A DNA stretch of 64,000 bases, from the NCBI GenBank assembly GCA_041645075.1, contig JBAZQS010000003.1:1-64000 (forward strand). The letters are read 5' to 3'. Origin of the DNA: JBAZQS01 sp041645075. Its GTDB lineage: Bacteria > Patescibacteriota > Patescibacteriia > 2-01-FULL-39-33. Positions 1-7,548 of the stretch are shown in pieces. Both the position numbers and the translations under genes were made by a program. The notes under the pieces were generated by a model. That model searched no databases. It had not been told where the DNA came from and worked only from the letters and a program-made list of their open reading frames with translations. Numbering within the stretch: the stretch's first letter is position 1; every line of letters starts with the position of its first letter.

Positions 1-120
1 GCCATTAACCAAAAACTTGCCCTTGCCTTTTTGCAAACGGCATTGAGCCACGGCCGTTTTTCTACCGCCCCTTGAATATATATATTTTTTATTTTTAACT
101 ATTGTTTTGGTTTTTTCCAT
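1..120 (-). CDS. rpsI: Ribosomal protein S9, N-terminal part (cut by window edge)
   Basis: The first 40 codons are present, starting at the ATG whose complement is 118-120. The peptide has a short basic lead and then SRGGRKTAVAQCRL followed by GKGKFLVNG, which is the usual opening of S9, a small-subunit head protein whose C-terminal tail (outside the window) reaches the P-site tRNA. It lies 4 bp downstream of rplM, the usual rplM-rpsI pairing, and is the last gene seen of the ribosomal operon. Confidence 0.9.
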   Translation of the reverse strand, partial: MEKTKTIVKNKKYIYSRGGRKTAVAQCRLQKGKGKFLVNG

Positions 121-124
121 AAAC

Positions 125-481
125 TTATTTAATCTTTAGCCGCTTAATCATTGGTTCTTGTAATTTATTTTTGGCTAACATACCCATCACCGCCCTCTTT
201 AAGACCTCGCCTGGATTTTTTTTAAATACGTCTTTCATTTTTTTTCTTCTTAAACCGCCCGGGTGATTAGTATGGCGGATATATTCCTTTTGCTCAAATT
301 TTTTGCCGGTAAATTTCACTTTATCGCAATTTATAACTTCCACAAAATCACCTTCATCAAGATGGGGTTGAAAGGTCGGCTTATTTTTGCCGCGCAAAAT
401 TATGGCAATGCCACTGGCCAATCGGCCCACGGCTTTTCCGGTGGCGTCAATTTGATGAATTTTTCTTTCAATTTTGTCCAT
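125..481 (-). CDS. rplM: Ribosomal protein L13
   Basis: This 118-residue protein carries the L13 landmarks: IDATGKAVGRLAS near the N-terminus, a HTNHPGGLRRKK stretch at about residues 70-81, and AVMGMLAKNKL near the C-terminus. L13 is an early-assembly protein of the large subunit that binds 23S rRNA. It is somewhat shorter than the roughly 142-residue E. coli protein, and lacks part of the C-terminal tail. It follows rplQ by 19 bp and precedes rpsI by 4 bp, so it is almost certainly co-transcribed with them. Confidence 0.95.
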   Translation of the reverse strand: MDKIERKIHQIDATGKAVGRLASGIAIILRGKNKPTFQPHLDEGDFVEVINCDKVKFTGKKFEQKEYIRHTNHPGGLRRKKMKDVFKKNPGEVLKRAVMGMLAKNKLQEPMIKRLKIK

Positions 482-500
482 ATAATAAATTTCAATTATT

Positions 501-854
501 CTATTCCACTAATTCTAAAATTGCCATTTCCGCCCGATCATTCTGCCGTCTCGGCAATTTTACCAGCCGGGTATAGCCACCCTTTCTTTCTTTAAATTTT
601 GGGCCGATAACTTCAAATAATTTTTTTACCGCGCCCTCAAGATATAAAATTTTTAATGCTTGGCGGCGATGGTGCAGGGTGTCTTTTTTGCCGAGAGTAA
701 TTATTTTTTCTACGATTGGTTTTAATGACTTGGCTTTGGCTTTCGTGGTTTTTATCTTTTCATAAATAACAAAACTCGTCGCCAAATTCCGCATTAGCGC
801 TTTTCTTGGCGCCGCTTTCCGGCCTAAGGTTTTACCTTTTTTCTGATGTCTCAT
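501..854 (-). CDS. rplQ: Ribosomal protein L17
   Basis: The 117-residue product begins MRHQKKGKTLGRKAAPRKAL and continues RNLATSFVIYEKIKTTKAKAK, the standard L17 N-terminus. It ends with the GGYTRLVKLPRRQNDRAEMA block typical of the family. L17 sits near the peptide exit tunnel of the large subunit. The gene starts 6 bp after the rpoA stop codon, the conserved rpoA-rplQ order. Length is normal for bacteria. Confidence 0.96.
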   Translation of the reverse strand: MRHQKKGKTLGRKAAPRKALMRNLATSFVIYEKIKTTKAKAKSLKPIVEKIITLGKKDTLHHRRQALKILYLEGAVKKLFEVIGPKFKERKGGYTRLVKLPRRQNDRAEMAILELVE

Positions 855-860
855 AATTAA

Positions 861-1748
861 TTATTCCTCAATTTTTTCCTTGATTTTTCTGGGTCGGCCT
901 CTTTTTCGGACTGGCTTTTCTGCCGGAACGGCTAACTCATGGCCGCCGGCCAATGGTGGCGCTTCTTCGGAACTGGCCCCGGCTTCTTCTGTTGCCACTT
1001 CTTCACTAATCATCGGCTCTTTTACCGGTTCTTCAATATTAACTTCTTCAATTTCGCGCTGGCCGCCCTCCATAATCCAGCTAAATTGATTGGTTAAAAT
1101 CTCGGCCGCTTTTTTTACGGCTTCCTCGGGCGAAATTGTACCGTCGGTTTCTATATTTAAAACAATTTTATCATAATCGGTTTTTTGTCCGACGCGAGTA
1201 ACTTCAATGTCAAGGCCGACATTGACCACCGGCGTAAAAATAGAATCCACCAAGATCAAACCGATTTCGCCCTTATCCTTGCCGCGTTCCTCGGTGGGCA
1301 GATAACCAACTCCTTTGGCCACGGTTATTTCCATCTCTAAAGAAGCGTCTTTGCTATTTAAAGTGGCGATAGTCAAATTTTTATTTTCGATTTCGGCGTC
1401 TGAAGACGGCTCAATGTCGGCCGCAGTCGCTTTCTTTTCTCCTTTGGCGTTTAATTTCAAAACCACCGGCTCTTCGCTAAAGACCTTAACCCGTAATTGC
1501 TTTAGATTGAGAATTATATCCACCATGTCTTCGGTGATATTCTCCATGGTGCTGAATTCATGCTGAACACCCTTTATTTTAACCGCGGTTACGGCGCCGC
1601 CCGGAAGCGAGGAAAGCAAAATCCTTCTTAAGGCATTGCCCAAGGTTAAACCATAGCCGGGAAAGCATGGTTCAATTATAACTTTGGCCCGAATTCCTTT
1701 GGTAATTTCTTCAACCGTAAATTTTTTTGGCAAGGGTATGTGTTTCAT
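861..1748 (-). CDS. rpoA: RNA polymerase alpha subunit without the C-terminal domain
   Basis: The 295-residue protein has a full alpha N-terminal domain: GYGLTLGNALRRILLSSLPG for dimerisation and beta contact, and KGVGYLPTEERG. The ATG at 1748 was chosen because AAGGAGG lies 7 bp upstream; a longer reading to 1802 would overlap rpsD. After about residue 230 the helix-hairpin-helix alpha-CTD, which binds UP elements and activators in E. coli, is missing. It is replaced by an acidic Glu/Ala/Pro-rich tail of about 65 residues ending in VRKRGRPRKIKEK, which matches an AT-hook (basic GRP core). The replacement is directly visible; DNA binding by the tail is inference. Confidence 0.93.
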   Translation of the reverse strand: MKHIPLPKKFTVEEITKGIRAKVIIEPCFPGYGLTLGNALRRILLSSLPGGAVTAVKIKGVQHEFSTMENITEDMVDIILNLKQLRVKVFSEEPVVLKLNAKGEKKATAADIEPSSDAEIENKNLTIATLNSKDASLEMEITVAKGVGYLPTEERGKDKGEIGLILVDSIFTPVVNVGLDIEVTRVGQKTDYDKIVLNIETDGTISPEEAVKKAAEILTNQFSWIMEGGQREIEEVNIEEPVKEPMISEEVATEEAGASSEEAPPLAGGHELAVPAEKPVRKRGRPRKIKEKIEE

Positions 1749-1782
1749 AATTTTGTCCTCCTTAAATATTAAAAGATTTATA

Positions 1783-2421
1783 TTATTTAGAATAAAACTC
1801 AACGATCACCTGCCAATTAATATTCATTTCCACGTCACCGAGCTTGGGCTGGCCGGTAATTTTACCCTCATAAATTTTTGGGTCAACCATAAGCCAGGGC
1901 GCCATATTTTCTTTGGCCTCGGTTAATTTTTGCTCTAAATCGGCAAATAAGGATGATTTCAGGGCTCTGGCGCGCAGGCCGATCATATCCCCGGCTTTTG
2001 TCTGAAAAGACGGAATATCAACTTTCTTGCCGTTAACCATTATGTGCCCGTGCGAAATTAATTGCCGGGCCTTAGCCCGCGAACTGGCAAAGCCCAAACG
2101 GAAAATCGTATTATCCAGTCGTTTCTCCAATAAACCAAACAATAATTCGCCGGTATTGCCAACTTTTCTGAACGCTTTATCAAAATAATTTCTAAATTGT
2201 CTTTCCCTTAAGCCGTAAAGCCGTTTGGCCTTTTGTTTTTCCATTAATTGCTGGCCGTAGTTGGTAAGCTTTCTGAAGCCCTTTTCGCCGTGCACGCCCG
2301 GCGGAAAATTTCTCTTGACCAAAGCGCATTTCGGCGAATGACAACGTTCGCCCTTGAGAAATAATTTTTCTCCGGCTCTTCGGCATTTTTTACATTGGGC
2401 ATTAACCGTTAGGACTGACAT
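1783..2421 (-). CDS. rpsD: Ribosomal protein S4
   Basis: The 212-residue protein shows the S4 plan. A Cys-containing N-terminal region (CKKCRRAGEKLFLKGERCHS) is followed by RNFPPGVHG, the YGLRERQFRNYF segment and the S4 RNA-binding domain with RLGFASSRAKARQLISHGH. S4 nucleates 30S assembly and in many bacteria represses its own operon. The four cysteines in the first 32 residues (CxxC, CxxxxxC) suggest a retained zinc site, as in the zinc-binding class of S4. It sits between rpsK and rpoA, the usual place. Confidence 0.96.
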   Translation of the reverse strand: MSVLTVNAQCKKCRRAGEKLFLKGERCHSPKCALVKRNFPPGVHGEKGFRKLTNYGQQLMEKQKAKRLYGLRERQFRNYFDKAFRKVGNTGELLFGLLEKRLDNTIFRLGFASSRAKARQLISHGHIMVNGKKVDIPSFQTKAGDMIGLRARALKSSLFADLEQKLTEAKENMAPWLMVDPKIYEGKITGQPKLGDVEMNINWQVIVEFYSK

Positions 2422-2439
2422 TTATTTAATTACTAATTA

Positions 2440-3003
2440 TTATACCCTTCTTACTTTAGGCGGACGACAACCGTTATGCGGTATGGGCGTAATATCTTTG
2501 ATGCCATTAATGGACAAACCATTGGCATTAAGGGCTCTGATTGACGCTTCGCGGCCGCCGCCGATGCCCCTGACAAAAACCGAGACCTCTTTCAATCCGT
2601 ATTTTTTCGCTTTTTCAAACGCATCCTTAACAATTACGGTCGCGGCATAGGGCGTGGCCTTTTTTGGCCCCTTAAAACCGCACTGGCCGGCCGAAGACCA
2701 AGAAAGAACATTGCCATTTTGGTCCGTGAAAGTAACAATCGTATTATTATAAGATGACTTTACATAAGCCCGGCCCTGGCTGACTTGCCTGATGACGGTT
2801 TTTTTACTTTTCTTTTTGGCCACGGCTCGGACGGCGCCAGTCCCCCCCCTCGCGAGGGGGGGGACTGGCTTGGACACATCTTCAATAACTTCAACCACGG
2901 CAGAATTTTCTTTTTCTGCTCCGGCGCCAGGCGCCAAAGCCGTATCAGCCGCCTTAGCCGCCACCACCTCCTGAACTTGATTTTTTTTAATATTTTCCGT
3001 CAT
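2440..3003 (-). CDS. rpsK: Ribosomal protein S11 with a long N-terminal extension
   Basis: Residues from about 70 onward are a standard S11, with GRAYVKSSYNNTIVTFTD, SAGQCGFKGPKKATPYAA, FVRGIGGGREASIRAL and the C-terminal PIPHNGCRPPKVRRV. S11 forms part of the mRNA exit platform. At 187 residues it is about 60 longer than the family norm. The extra N-terminal part is low-complexity Ala/Glu/Val sequence and contains the peptide PVPPLARGGTG, encoded by a perfect 32-bp palindrome at 2837-2868. The frame stays open through the palindrome, so the gene looks functional. Confidence 0.95.
   Translation of the reverse strand: MTENIKKNQVQEVVAAKAADTALAPGAGAEKENSAVVEVIEDVSKPVPPLARGGTGAVRAVAKKKSKKTVIRQVSQGRAYVKSSYNNTIVTFTDQNGNVLSWSSAGQCGFKGPKKATPYAATVIVKDAFEKAKKYGLKEVSVFVRGIGGGREASIRALNANGLSINGIKDITPIPHNGCRPPKVRRV
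2837..2868. repeat. Perfect 32-bp GC-rich palindrome inside rpsK
   Basis: Two 16-base arms are exact reverse complements, meeting at CGCG and each containing a run of eight C or G. The palindrome is read in frame as PVPPLARGG in the S11 N-terminal extension. A related shorter palindrome (CCCCTCGCGAGAGG core) occurs between genes at about 10549. Confidence 0.85.
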
Positions 3004-3009
3004 ATTTAT

Positions 3010-3402
3010 TTATGTTTTTTGCGCGGCATCTTTACGGCCCGAGCCCATGGTCTTTCTGACATTGCCCCTAACCGTCCGACTATTGGTTTTTGTCCTTTGG
3101 CCCCTGACGGGTAAATTTTTGGCGTGTCTGACGCCGCGATAACTTTTAATTTCCTTTAGCCGTTTGATGTTGCCGATGACTTCTCGCCTTAAATCACCCT
3201 CAACCACGACGTTTTTTTCAATCCGCCCTCTTAATTTATTGGCCTGTTCCTCGCTAAGGTCATTAACTCTAATATCCGGGTCAATCTTAACATCGCTCAA
3301 TATTTTATTGGCTAAGGCCCGGCCAATACCGTAAATATAGGTTAAGCCGATTTCTACTCTTTTGTTGGCTGGGAGGGTTACTCCGGAAATTCTGACAATC
3401 AT
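3010..3402 (-). CDS. rpsM: Ribosomal protein S13
   Basis: The 130-residue protein starts MIVRISGVTLPANKRVEIGL and contains the helix-two-turn-helix segment YIYGIGRALANKIL, then RGVRHAKNLPVRGQRTKTNSRT, the classic S13 C-terminal signature. S13 lies in the 30S head and contacts the P-site tRNA and 50S bridges. It is 7 bp upstream of rpsK. Length is normal. Confidence 0.96.
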   Translation of the reverse strand: MIVRISGVTLPANKRVEIGLTYIYGIGRALANKILSDVKIDPDIRVNDLSEEQANKLRGRIEKNVVVEGDLRREVIGNIKRLKEIKSYRGVRHAKNLPVRGQRTKTNSRTVRGNVRKTMGSGRKDAAQKT

Positions 3403-3408
3403 AATTTA

Positions 3409-3522
3409 TTATCCTTGTCTTTGTTTATGTTTAGGATTTTTGCAAATCACAACCAACCGCTTTTTACGGCGGACAACCTGGCAATCCTTGCAAATTTTTT
3501 TAACCGATGCCCTGACTTTCAT
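3409..3522 (-). CDS. rpmJ: Ribosomal protein L36
   Basis: A 37-codon gene encodes MKVRASVKKICKDCQVVRRK and then KRLVVICKNPKHKQRQG. It has the zinc ligands of L36 (CxxC, then Cys and His: C-K-D-C, CKNPKH), so this is the zinc-binding form. L36 is the smallest large-subunit protein and stabilises 23S rRNA. It lies between infA and rpsM, its standard position. Confidence 0.95.
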   Translation of the reverse strand: MKVRASVKKICKDCQVVRRKKRLVVICKNPKHKQRQG

Positions 3523-3531
3523 TTTAGTAGC

Positions 3532-3783
3532 TTAGTAGCGATAAATTATTCTGCCTTTGGTTAAATCATACGGGGTCATTTGAATTTTTACCCTATCTCC
3601 GGGCAAAATCCTGATATTAAACATCCTCATCTTGCCCGACAAATGCGCCAAAATCACCTGGCTATTATTATCCAACCGCACCTTAAAGGTGGCCGCCGGC
3701 AACAGCTCAATTACTTCTCCATCAACTTCTAAAAAATCTTTGGAGTTTGGTCCGCCCGCCGGTGGATTTTGTTCTTTACTCAT
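3532..3783 (-). CDS. infA: Translation initiation factor IF-1
   Basis: The 83-residue protein is a single OB-fold: FLEVDGEVIELLPAATFKVRL, then HLSGKMRMFNIRILPGDRV and MTPYDLTKGRIIYRY, which is the IF-1 pattern. IF-1 occupies the 30S A site during initiation. The ATG at 3783 is preferred over an upstream TTG at 3792. A short N-terminal insert (about 10 residues, NPPAGGPNSK) precedes the fold. It is the first gene of the ribosomal operon, about 110 bp downstream of a strong promoter. Confidence 0.94.
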   Translation of the reverse strand: MSKEQNPPAGGPNSKDFLEVDGEVIELLPAATFKVRLDNNSQVILAHLSGKMRMFNIRILPGDRVKIQMTPYDLTKGRIIYRY

Positions 3784-3893
3784 AAATCGCAAAATTGCGA
3801 ATAAATAAAATTCTTGGCAATATATTTTTATATATTTTTGCCCAGAATTTTGCCTTAATTAAGATAAATTTTGTCTTATCCCTAATAAAGATA

Positions 3894-3961
3894 ATTATAG
3901 CAGATTGCTTTAATTTGTCAATAATATTAATAATCTTATAGTAAATTGAAAAAAGTGTCAA
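3894..3961 (-). promoter_or_regulatory. Tandem sigma-70-type promoters for the infA-rpsI operon
   Basis: Reading the minus strand, the proximal promoter has TTGACA (3916-3921), a 16-bp spacer and TATAAT (3894-3899) preceded by TGC, an extended -10. A second TTGACA lies at 3956-3961 with TAAGAT 17 bp away (3933-3938). Nothing else in 3784-4000 looks coding, so these probably drive the ribosomal operon. Confidence 0.8.
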
Positions 3962-4003
3962 GAATTTTATAAAAAGTTTTAGAAAAAAATAAAGCAGGTT
4001 TCG

Positions 4004-4185
4004 GTGGGCGGGGTATTTAGATCCCCGCCCACCGACCAAAGGGGGCACCCCTTTGGAATCCTCTTTTGATCAGGGTTCGCTTTTGCCTTTTTCGCCTGTT
4101 GGCGAATCGGCAAAAGCTCACGAATTAAATCATAAACTTCCGCCTCATCCTCGCGGATTACCGCGAGGTATTCGGCGGAATCTCA
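4004..4185. repeat. Cluster of three hairpins downstream of alaS
   Basis: The gap between alaS and the ribosomal operon holds three inverted repeats. A CGGTGGGCGGGG arm is mirrored at about 4000-4035. A pair built on TTTTGCC/GGCAAAA lies at about 4080-4115. A CCTCGCGG...CCGCGAGG stem sits inside a larger CCGCC...GGCGG at about 4138-4180. The first is followed on the minus strand by a T-rich run and may end alaS transcription. No open frame of note is present. Confidence 0.6.
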
Positions 4186-4194
4186 AAATAAAAC

Positions 4195-6000
4195 TTACTC
4201 CAAGATGGCTTTAATTCGCCTGACACCGGCGGAGCTGGCTTCTTCTTTGGTGATTTTAAAGTGGCCTAAGGCACCCGTATTTTTGGCGTGCGGACCGCCG
4301 CAAATTTCCCGGCTGAAAGCCGATTCGCCTTTAGCGGATTCAGCGCCAATGGTATATACTTTAACCTTATCACCATATTTATGTTCAAATACGCCCATGG
4401 CGCCGCTGGCCTTCGCCTGCTCCAATGACATTTCCTCGCAGACAACTGGGATATTTTTTTGAATTTGCTCATTGACCAAATCCTCTACCTGCTTTTTTTG
4501 CTCTTCGGTCATTTTTTCCGAATGGGAAAAATCAAAACGAATACGCTCGCTGGTAATATTGGCGCCTTTTTGATAAACATGCTCGCCCAAGACCTTTCTA
4601 AGCGCCGCCAGCATCAAATGAGTGGCCGTATGCATCCTGGCAGTCATCTCCGAGTCATCAGCCAAACCGCCTTTAAATTTTTGTTCCGCCCCTTTGCGAG
4701 AAATATCTTGATGTTTTTTAAACTCCTCCCAAAAACCTTCTTCATCTACTTCGCCGCCATTTTCTTTGACTAAATCCTTGGTTATTTCAAGCGGAAAGCC
4801 ATAGGTGGAAAAAAGTTTAAAGGCCTCGTGACCGCTGACTTTTTTATCCTTATTTAATTTTTCAAATTCTTTAAGGCCCTTTTCCATGGTTTTGCCAAAT
4901 TTTTCCTCTTCCCCGACTAATTGCTCAATAATAAAATCCCTTTTTTCTCTTAGTTCCTTATAAAATCCGCCCATACTGGCAATGACAATTTCCGCCACCT
5001 TATGGGTAAAGGCCTCTTTAATGCCAAGTTGCCGGCCATAACGTATTGAACGGCGGATTAATCTTCTTAAGACATATCCCCTTTCCACATTTGACGGTTC
5101 CACTTCCTCGGCTAGAATAAATACGGCCGAACGCATATGGTCGGTGATTATCCTGACCGCTTTTAATTGCTCCTCATCTAAATCATTAACAGTTGATTCA
5201 AACAAAGCAGACACTTGAGCGGTAATAGCGGAAAGCGGTTCAATTTCATAAACACTGTTCTTGTGATTCAAAACCGCGACTGTTCTTTCCAGCCCCATGC
5301 CCGTATCCACATTTTTTTGCGCCAGGGGCTCATATTTGCCATCTTTATTTTTATTATATTCCATAAAAACATCATTCCAAATTTCCACCCACCTCTTGTC
5401 CTTTGGGTCAAATATTTTTGGCGCGGGCTCGCCTCGCTGAGTCGAAGCGGGCTCATCCGAAGACCAATAAAACATTTCCGAACATGGGCCACAGGGACCG
5501 GTTTGTCCGGCTGGACCCCAAAAATTATCTTCCTTAAGAAAAACGATTCTTTCGGCTGGTACGCCCAATGATTGCCAGATTTTTGCCGCCGCCTCATCTT
5601 TAGGAATATTATTTTCTTCATCGCCAACAAAACAAGTGAAAGCCAATTTTTCAATTGGAATATTTAAGTCCTTGGTTAAAAAGTCAAAACTCATTTTAAT
5701 CGCCTCGTCTTTAAAGTAGTCGCCCAAAGACCAATTGCCCAACATTTCAAAAAAAGTTAAATGCCAGCCATCGCCCACTTCGTCAATATCGCCCGTGCGG
5801 ACACATTTTTGAATATCGGCCAGCCGTTTGCCTTGCGGATGCTTTTCGCCGAGCAAAAACGGCGCCAATGGGTGCATGCCGGCCGTGGTAAATAAAACCG
5901 TCGGGTCGTTTTCCGGCACAAGCGAAGCGCCGGGAATAATGGTATGTCCCCGGCTTTCAAAAAATTTCAAATATTTTTCTTTTAAGTCCTTGGTGGTCAT
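4195..6000 (-). CDS. alaS: Alanyl-tRNA synthetase, short form without C-Ala
   Basis: The 601-residue enzyme charges tRNA-Ala. It has the class II catalytic core (FFESRGHTIIPGASLVP, motif 2 region FFEMLGNWSLGDYF, GPCGPCSE, and GMGLERTVAVL for motif 3). The editing domain follows, with its zinc-site HTATHL and CGGPH motifs. It stops right after the editing domain (ISSAGVRRIKAI-like end), so the C-Ala dimerisation and tRNA-elbow domain of the usual 870-residue protein is absent. Residues around SSDEPASTQRGEPAPK are encoded by a palindromic repeat (5425-5454) also found in tsf and dnaJ. Confidence 0.95.
   Translation of the reverse strand: MTTKDLKEKYLKFFESRGHTIIPGASLVPENDPTVLFTTAGMHPLAPFLLGEKHPQGKRLADIQKCVRTGDIDEVGDGWHLTFFEMLGNWSLGDYFKDEAIKMSFDFLTKDLNIPIEKLAFTCFVGDEENNIPKDEAAAKIWQSLGVPAERIVFLKEDNFWGPAGQTGPCGPCSEMFYWSSDEPASTQRGEPAPKIFDPKDKRWVEIWNDVFMEYNKNKDGKYEPLAQKNVDTGMGLERTVAVLNHKNSVYEIEPLSAITAQVSALFESTVNDLDEEQLKAVRIITDHMRSAVFILAEEVEPSNVERGYVLRRLIRRSIRYGRQLGIKEAFTHKVAEIVIASMGGFYKELREKRDFIIEQLVGEEEKFGKTMEKGLKEFEKLNKDKKVSGHEAFKLFSTYGFPLEITKDLVKENGGEVDEEGFWEEFKKHQDISRKGAEQKFKGGLADDSEMTARMHTATHLMLAALRKVLGEHVYQKGANITSERIRFDFSHSEKMTEEQKKQVEDLVNEQIQKNIPVVCEEMSLEQAKASGAMGVFEHKYGDKVKVYTIGAESAKGESAFSREICGGPHAKNTGALGHFKITKEEASSAGVRRIKAILE
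5425..5454. repeat. In-frame palindromic element (PAS-GEP family) in alaS
   Basis: The minus strand reads GAGCCCGCTTCGACTCAGCG and continues AGGCGAGCCC. The arms GGGCTCGCC and GGCGAGCCC/AAGCGGGCTC mirror each other. The same 28 bases occur inside tsf at 26192-26219. It adds about 10 residues (EPASTQRGEP) to a loop of the synthetase without breaking the frame. Confidence 0.8.
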
Positions 6001-6084
6001 AGAGAATTCACTTTAAAATATTATAGTTAAATTTTATTATAAATAATAATTTTTAGCAAGATGGCTAGAATAAAATGGCAAACC

Positions 6085-6121
6085 AAAAGGGGGCTCCGAT
6101 GTTACGTCGGAGCCCCTAATT
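6085..6121 (-). terminator. Rho-independent terminator after the surface-protein operon
   Basis: On the minus strand GGGGCTCCGA, a short loop (CGTAACA) and TCGGAGCCCC form a stable stem followed by CTTTTGG. It lies 13 bp beyond the stop codon of the gene at 6134. The loop shares the CGACGT.ACGTCG core with other palindromes in the window. Confidence 0.75.
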
Positions 6122-6133
6122 TTTCTATTTTCC

Positions 6134-7537
6134 TTAGCACAAATAATCTTTCAAAATCATCAAGATGGCCAATAAATATATGGTTAAGGCCACGCTCGCC
6201 CGCCAAGAATTCCTTAAGGGGGTACTAAAGTAAAAGATTAACAAAAGGAAATATAAAATTATCAGAATTAGCCAAATCCACCAAGCCCAGCCAACCCCAA
6301 AAACCATAACCGCCATAACGATTGGCAAAACTAAATAAGCCAAATTAAGGTAAGCGCCATATTTCTCGCGGATATCTTTTTTGATTTTATCGGCGTAATT
6401 AATAAGCAAAAGCGCGAGATAAATAATAATTAAAATTATGATTTTAACCCACGGCCATGGTTTGCAGGTATTCTGCGCGCCGGCGACGACACCATTCTGT
6501 TCTCCGGCTCCCAAAATTTTACCCGGCTCTTCACCGCCCGGACTGATGCCGATTTCACCGGCGGTAGGCGCGGTTATTGTAACCACCGCCACCCGATCGG
6601 TCGTGTTGGCGCTAAGATTATTAACCACGCTCGCATTATCGGCCTCGGTGGTTAAATTTTCGCCGGCCGGGCCGACTCCATTATTTTGCTCGCCACTCGG
6701 CGGTTGCCCACTGGTAGTAAATGAATGATCAACGCTCACCGTATCGGGCGAGGCATGAGAAATCACGCGGTAGTAATAAGTCGTGCCAGGCGTCAAACCA
6801 GTCAAAGTTACGGAATGAAAAGTAACTTTGTTTAAATCATCAATTGTTGAATGAGCATAACCGTAATTCGGCGGACTGCTAAAATCAAAAATATGCGCCT
6901 CGCTTGCCGCGCCCCAAATCACCCGACTGGTGGATAAATAATTAGTTAACCAAGTAAGTGTCGCGGAATCGTTGCTAACATTTATTGACGCTTCATTGAA
7001 AATCGTTAAGCCGGCCGGCACACCGCCTCCGCCGCCTTGTCCGGGCGGAGTTACCGGTGTCTGCTCGCCCTGAAAACCGACTAAAATATCAAAATTATTT
7101 AAAACATTATTTTGATAATCATTATCAGCGCCGGAATTAAAAGTCACAATTAAATCATAAGTCGTGCTGGCGTTATCCGCCAGATTGGATAAAAATGTCT
7201 CGCCTTGACCGAAAAATTCAGTCAGGCCCTTATTTAAAATCGTTTGACTCCCCTCTTTTATCTTTAAATTTAAAGCCTCGCCAAAATTATCAGGGTCATT
7301 GACATTAATCGCTTCAATGGCCACCGGTTTTGACACGCCGCTTTTATTTTTAATTTCAATCTGGGCCACTATTGAGTCGCCGGGCAAAAAATTCACCGCG
7401 CCAAAAAGCGGATTGGGATTAAAGATGACGACTAAATTTTGCGGCACTTGGGCGCCTACGGTTGAAGCGAATAAAAAGCCGGCTGACACCAAGACAGCGA
7501 CCCAAAAAATTAATTTTAATTTTTTTATTTTAAGCAT
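6134..7537 (-). CDS. Surface protein with fibronectin-like domain and C-terminal membrane helices
   Basis: The 467-residue protein has an N-terminal signal peptide or anchor (residues about 8-28). A beta-rich region of the DUF916-like type follows (NPNPLFGAVNFLPGDSIVAQ). Next comes a fibronectin/purple-acid-phosphatase-N-like domain (about 185-285, SATLTWLTNYLSTSRVIWG, GLTPGTTYYYRVIS). Three or four hydrophobic helices lie at the C-terminus (about 370-467). It probably displays extracellular domains from the membrane. It is the last gene of a run from 11380 that includes SipW and TasA-like proteins, 11 bp after its neighbour. No enzymatic motif is visible. Confidence 0.6.
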   Translation of the reverse strand: MLKIKKLKLIFWVAVLVSAGFLFASTVGAQVPQNLVVIFNPNPLFGAVNFLPGDSIVAQIEIKNKSGVSKPVAIEAINVNDPDNFGEALNLKIKEGSQTILNKGLTEFFGQGETFLSNLADNASTTYDLIVTFNSGADNDYQNNVLNNFDILVGFQGEQTPVTPPGQGGGGGVPAGLTIFNEASINVSNDSATLTWLTNYLSTSRVIWGAASEAHIFDFSSPPNYGYAHSTIDDLNKVTFHSVTLTGLTPGTTYYYRVISHASPDTVSVDHSFTTSGQPPSGEQNNGVGPAGENLTTEADNASVVNNLSANTTDRVAVVTITAPTAGEIGISPGGEEPGKILGAGEQNGVVAGAQNTCKPWPWVKIIILIIIYLALLLINYADKIKKDIREKYGAYLNLAYLVLPIVMAVMVFGVGWAWWIWLILIILYFLLLIFYFSTPLRNSWRASVALTIYLLAILMILKDYLC

Positions 7538-7548
7538 ATTGATTATTT

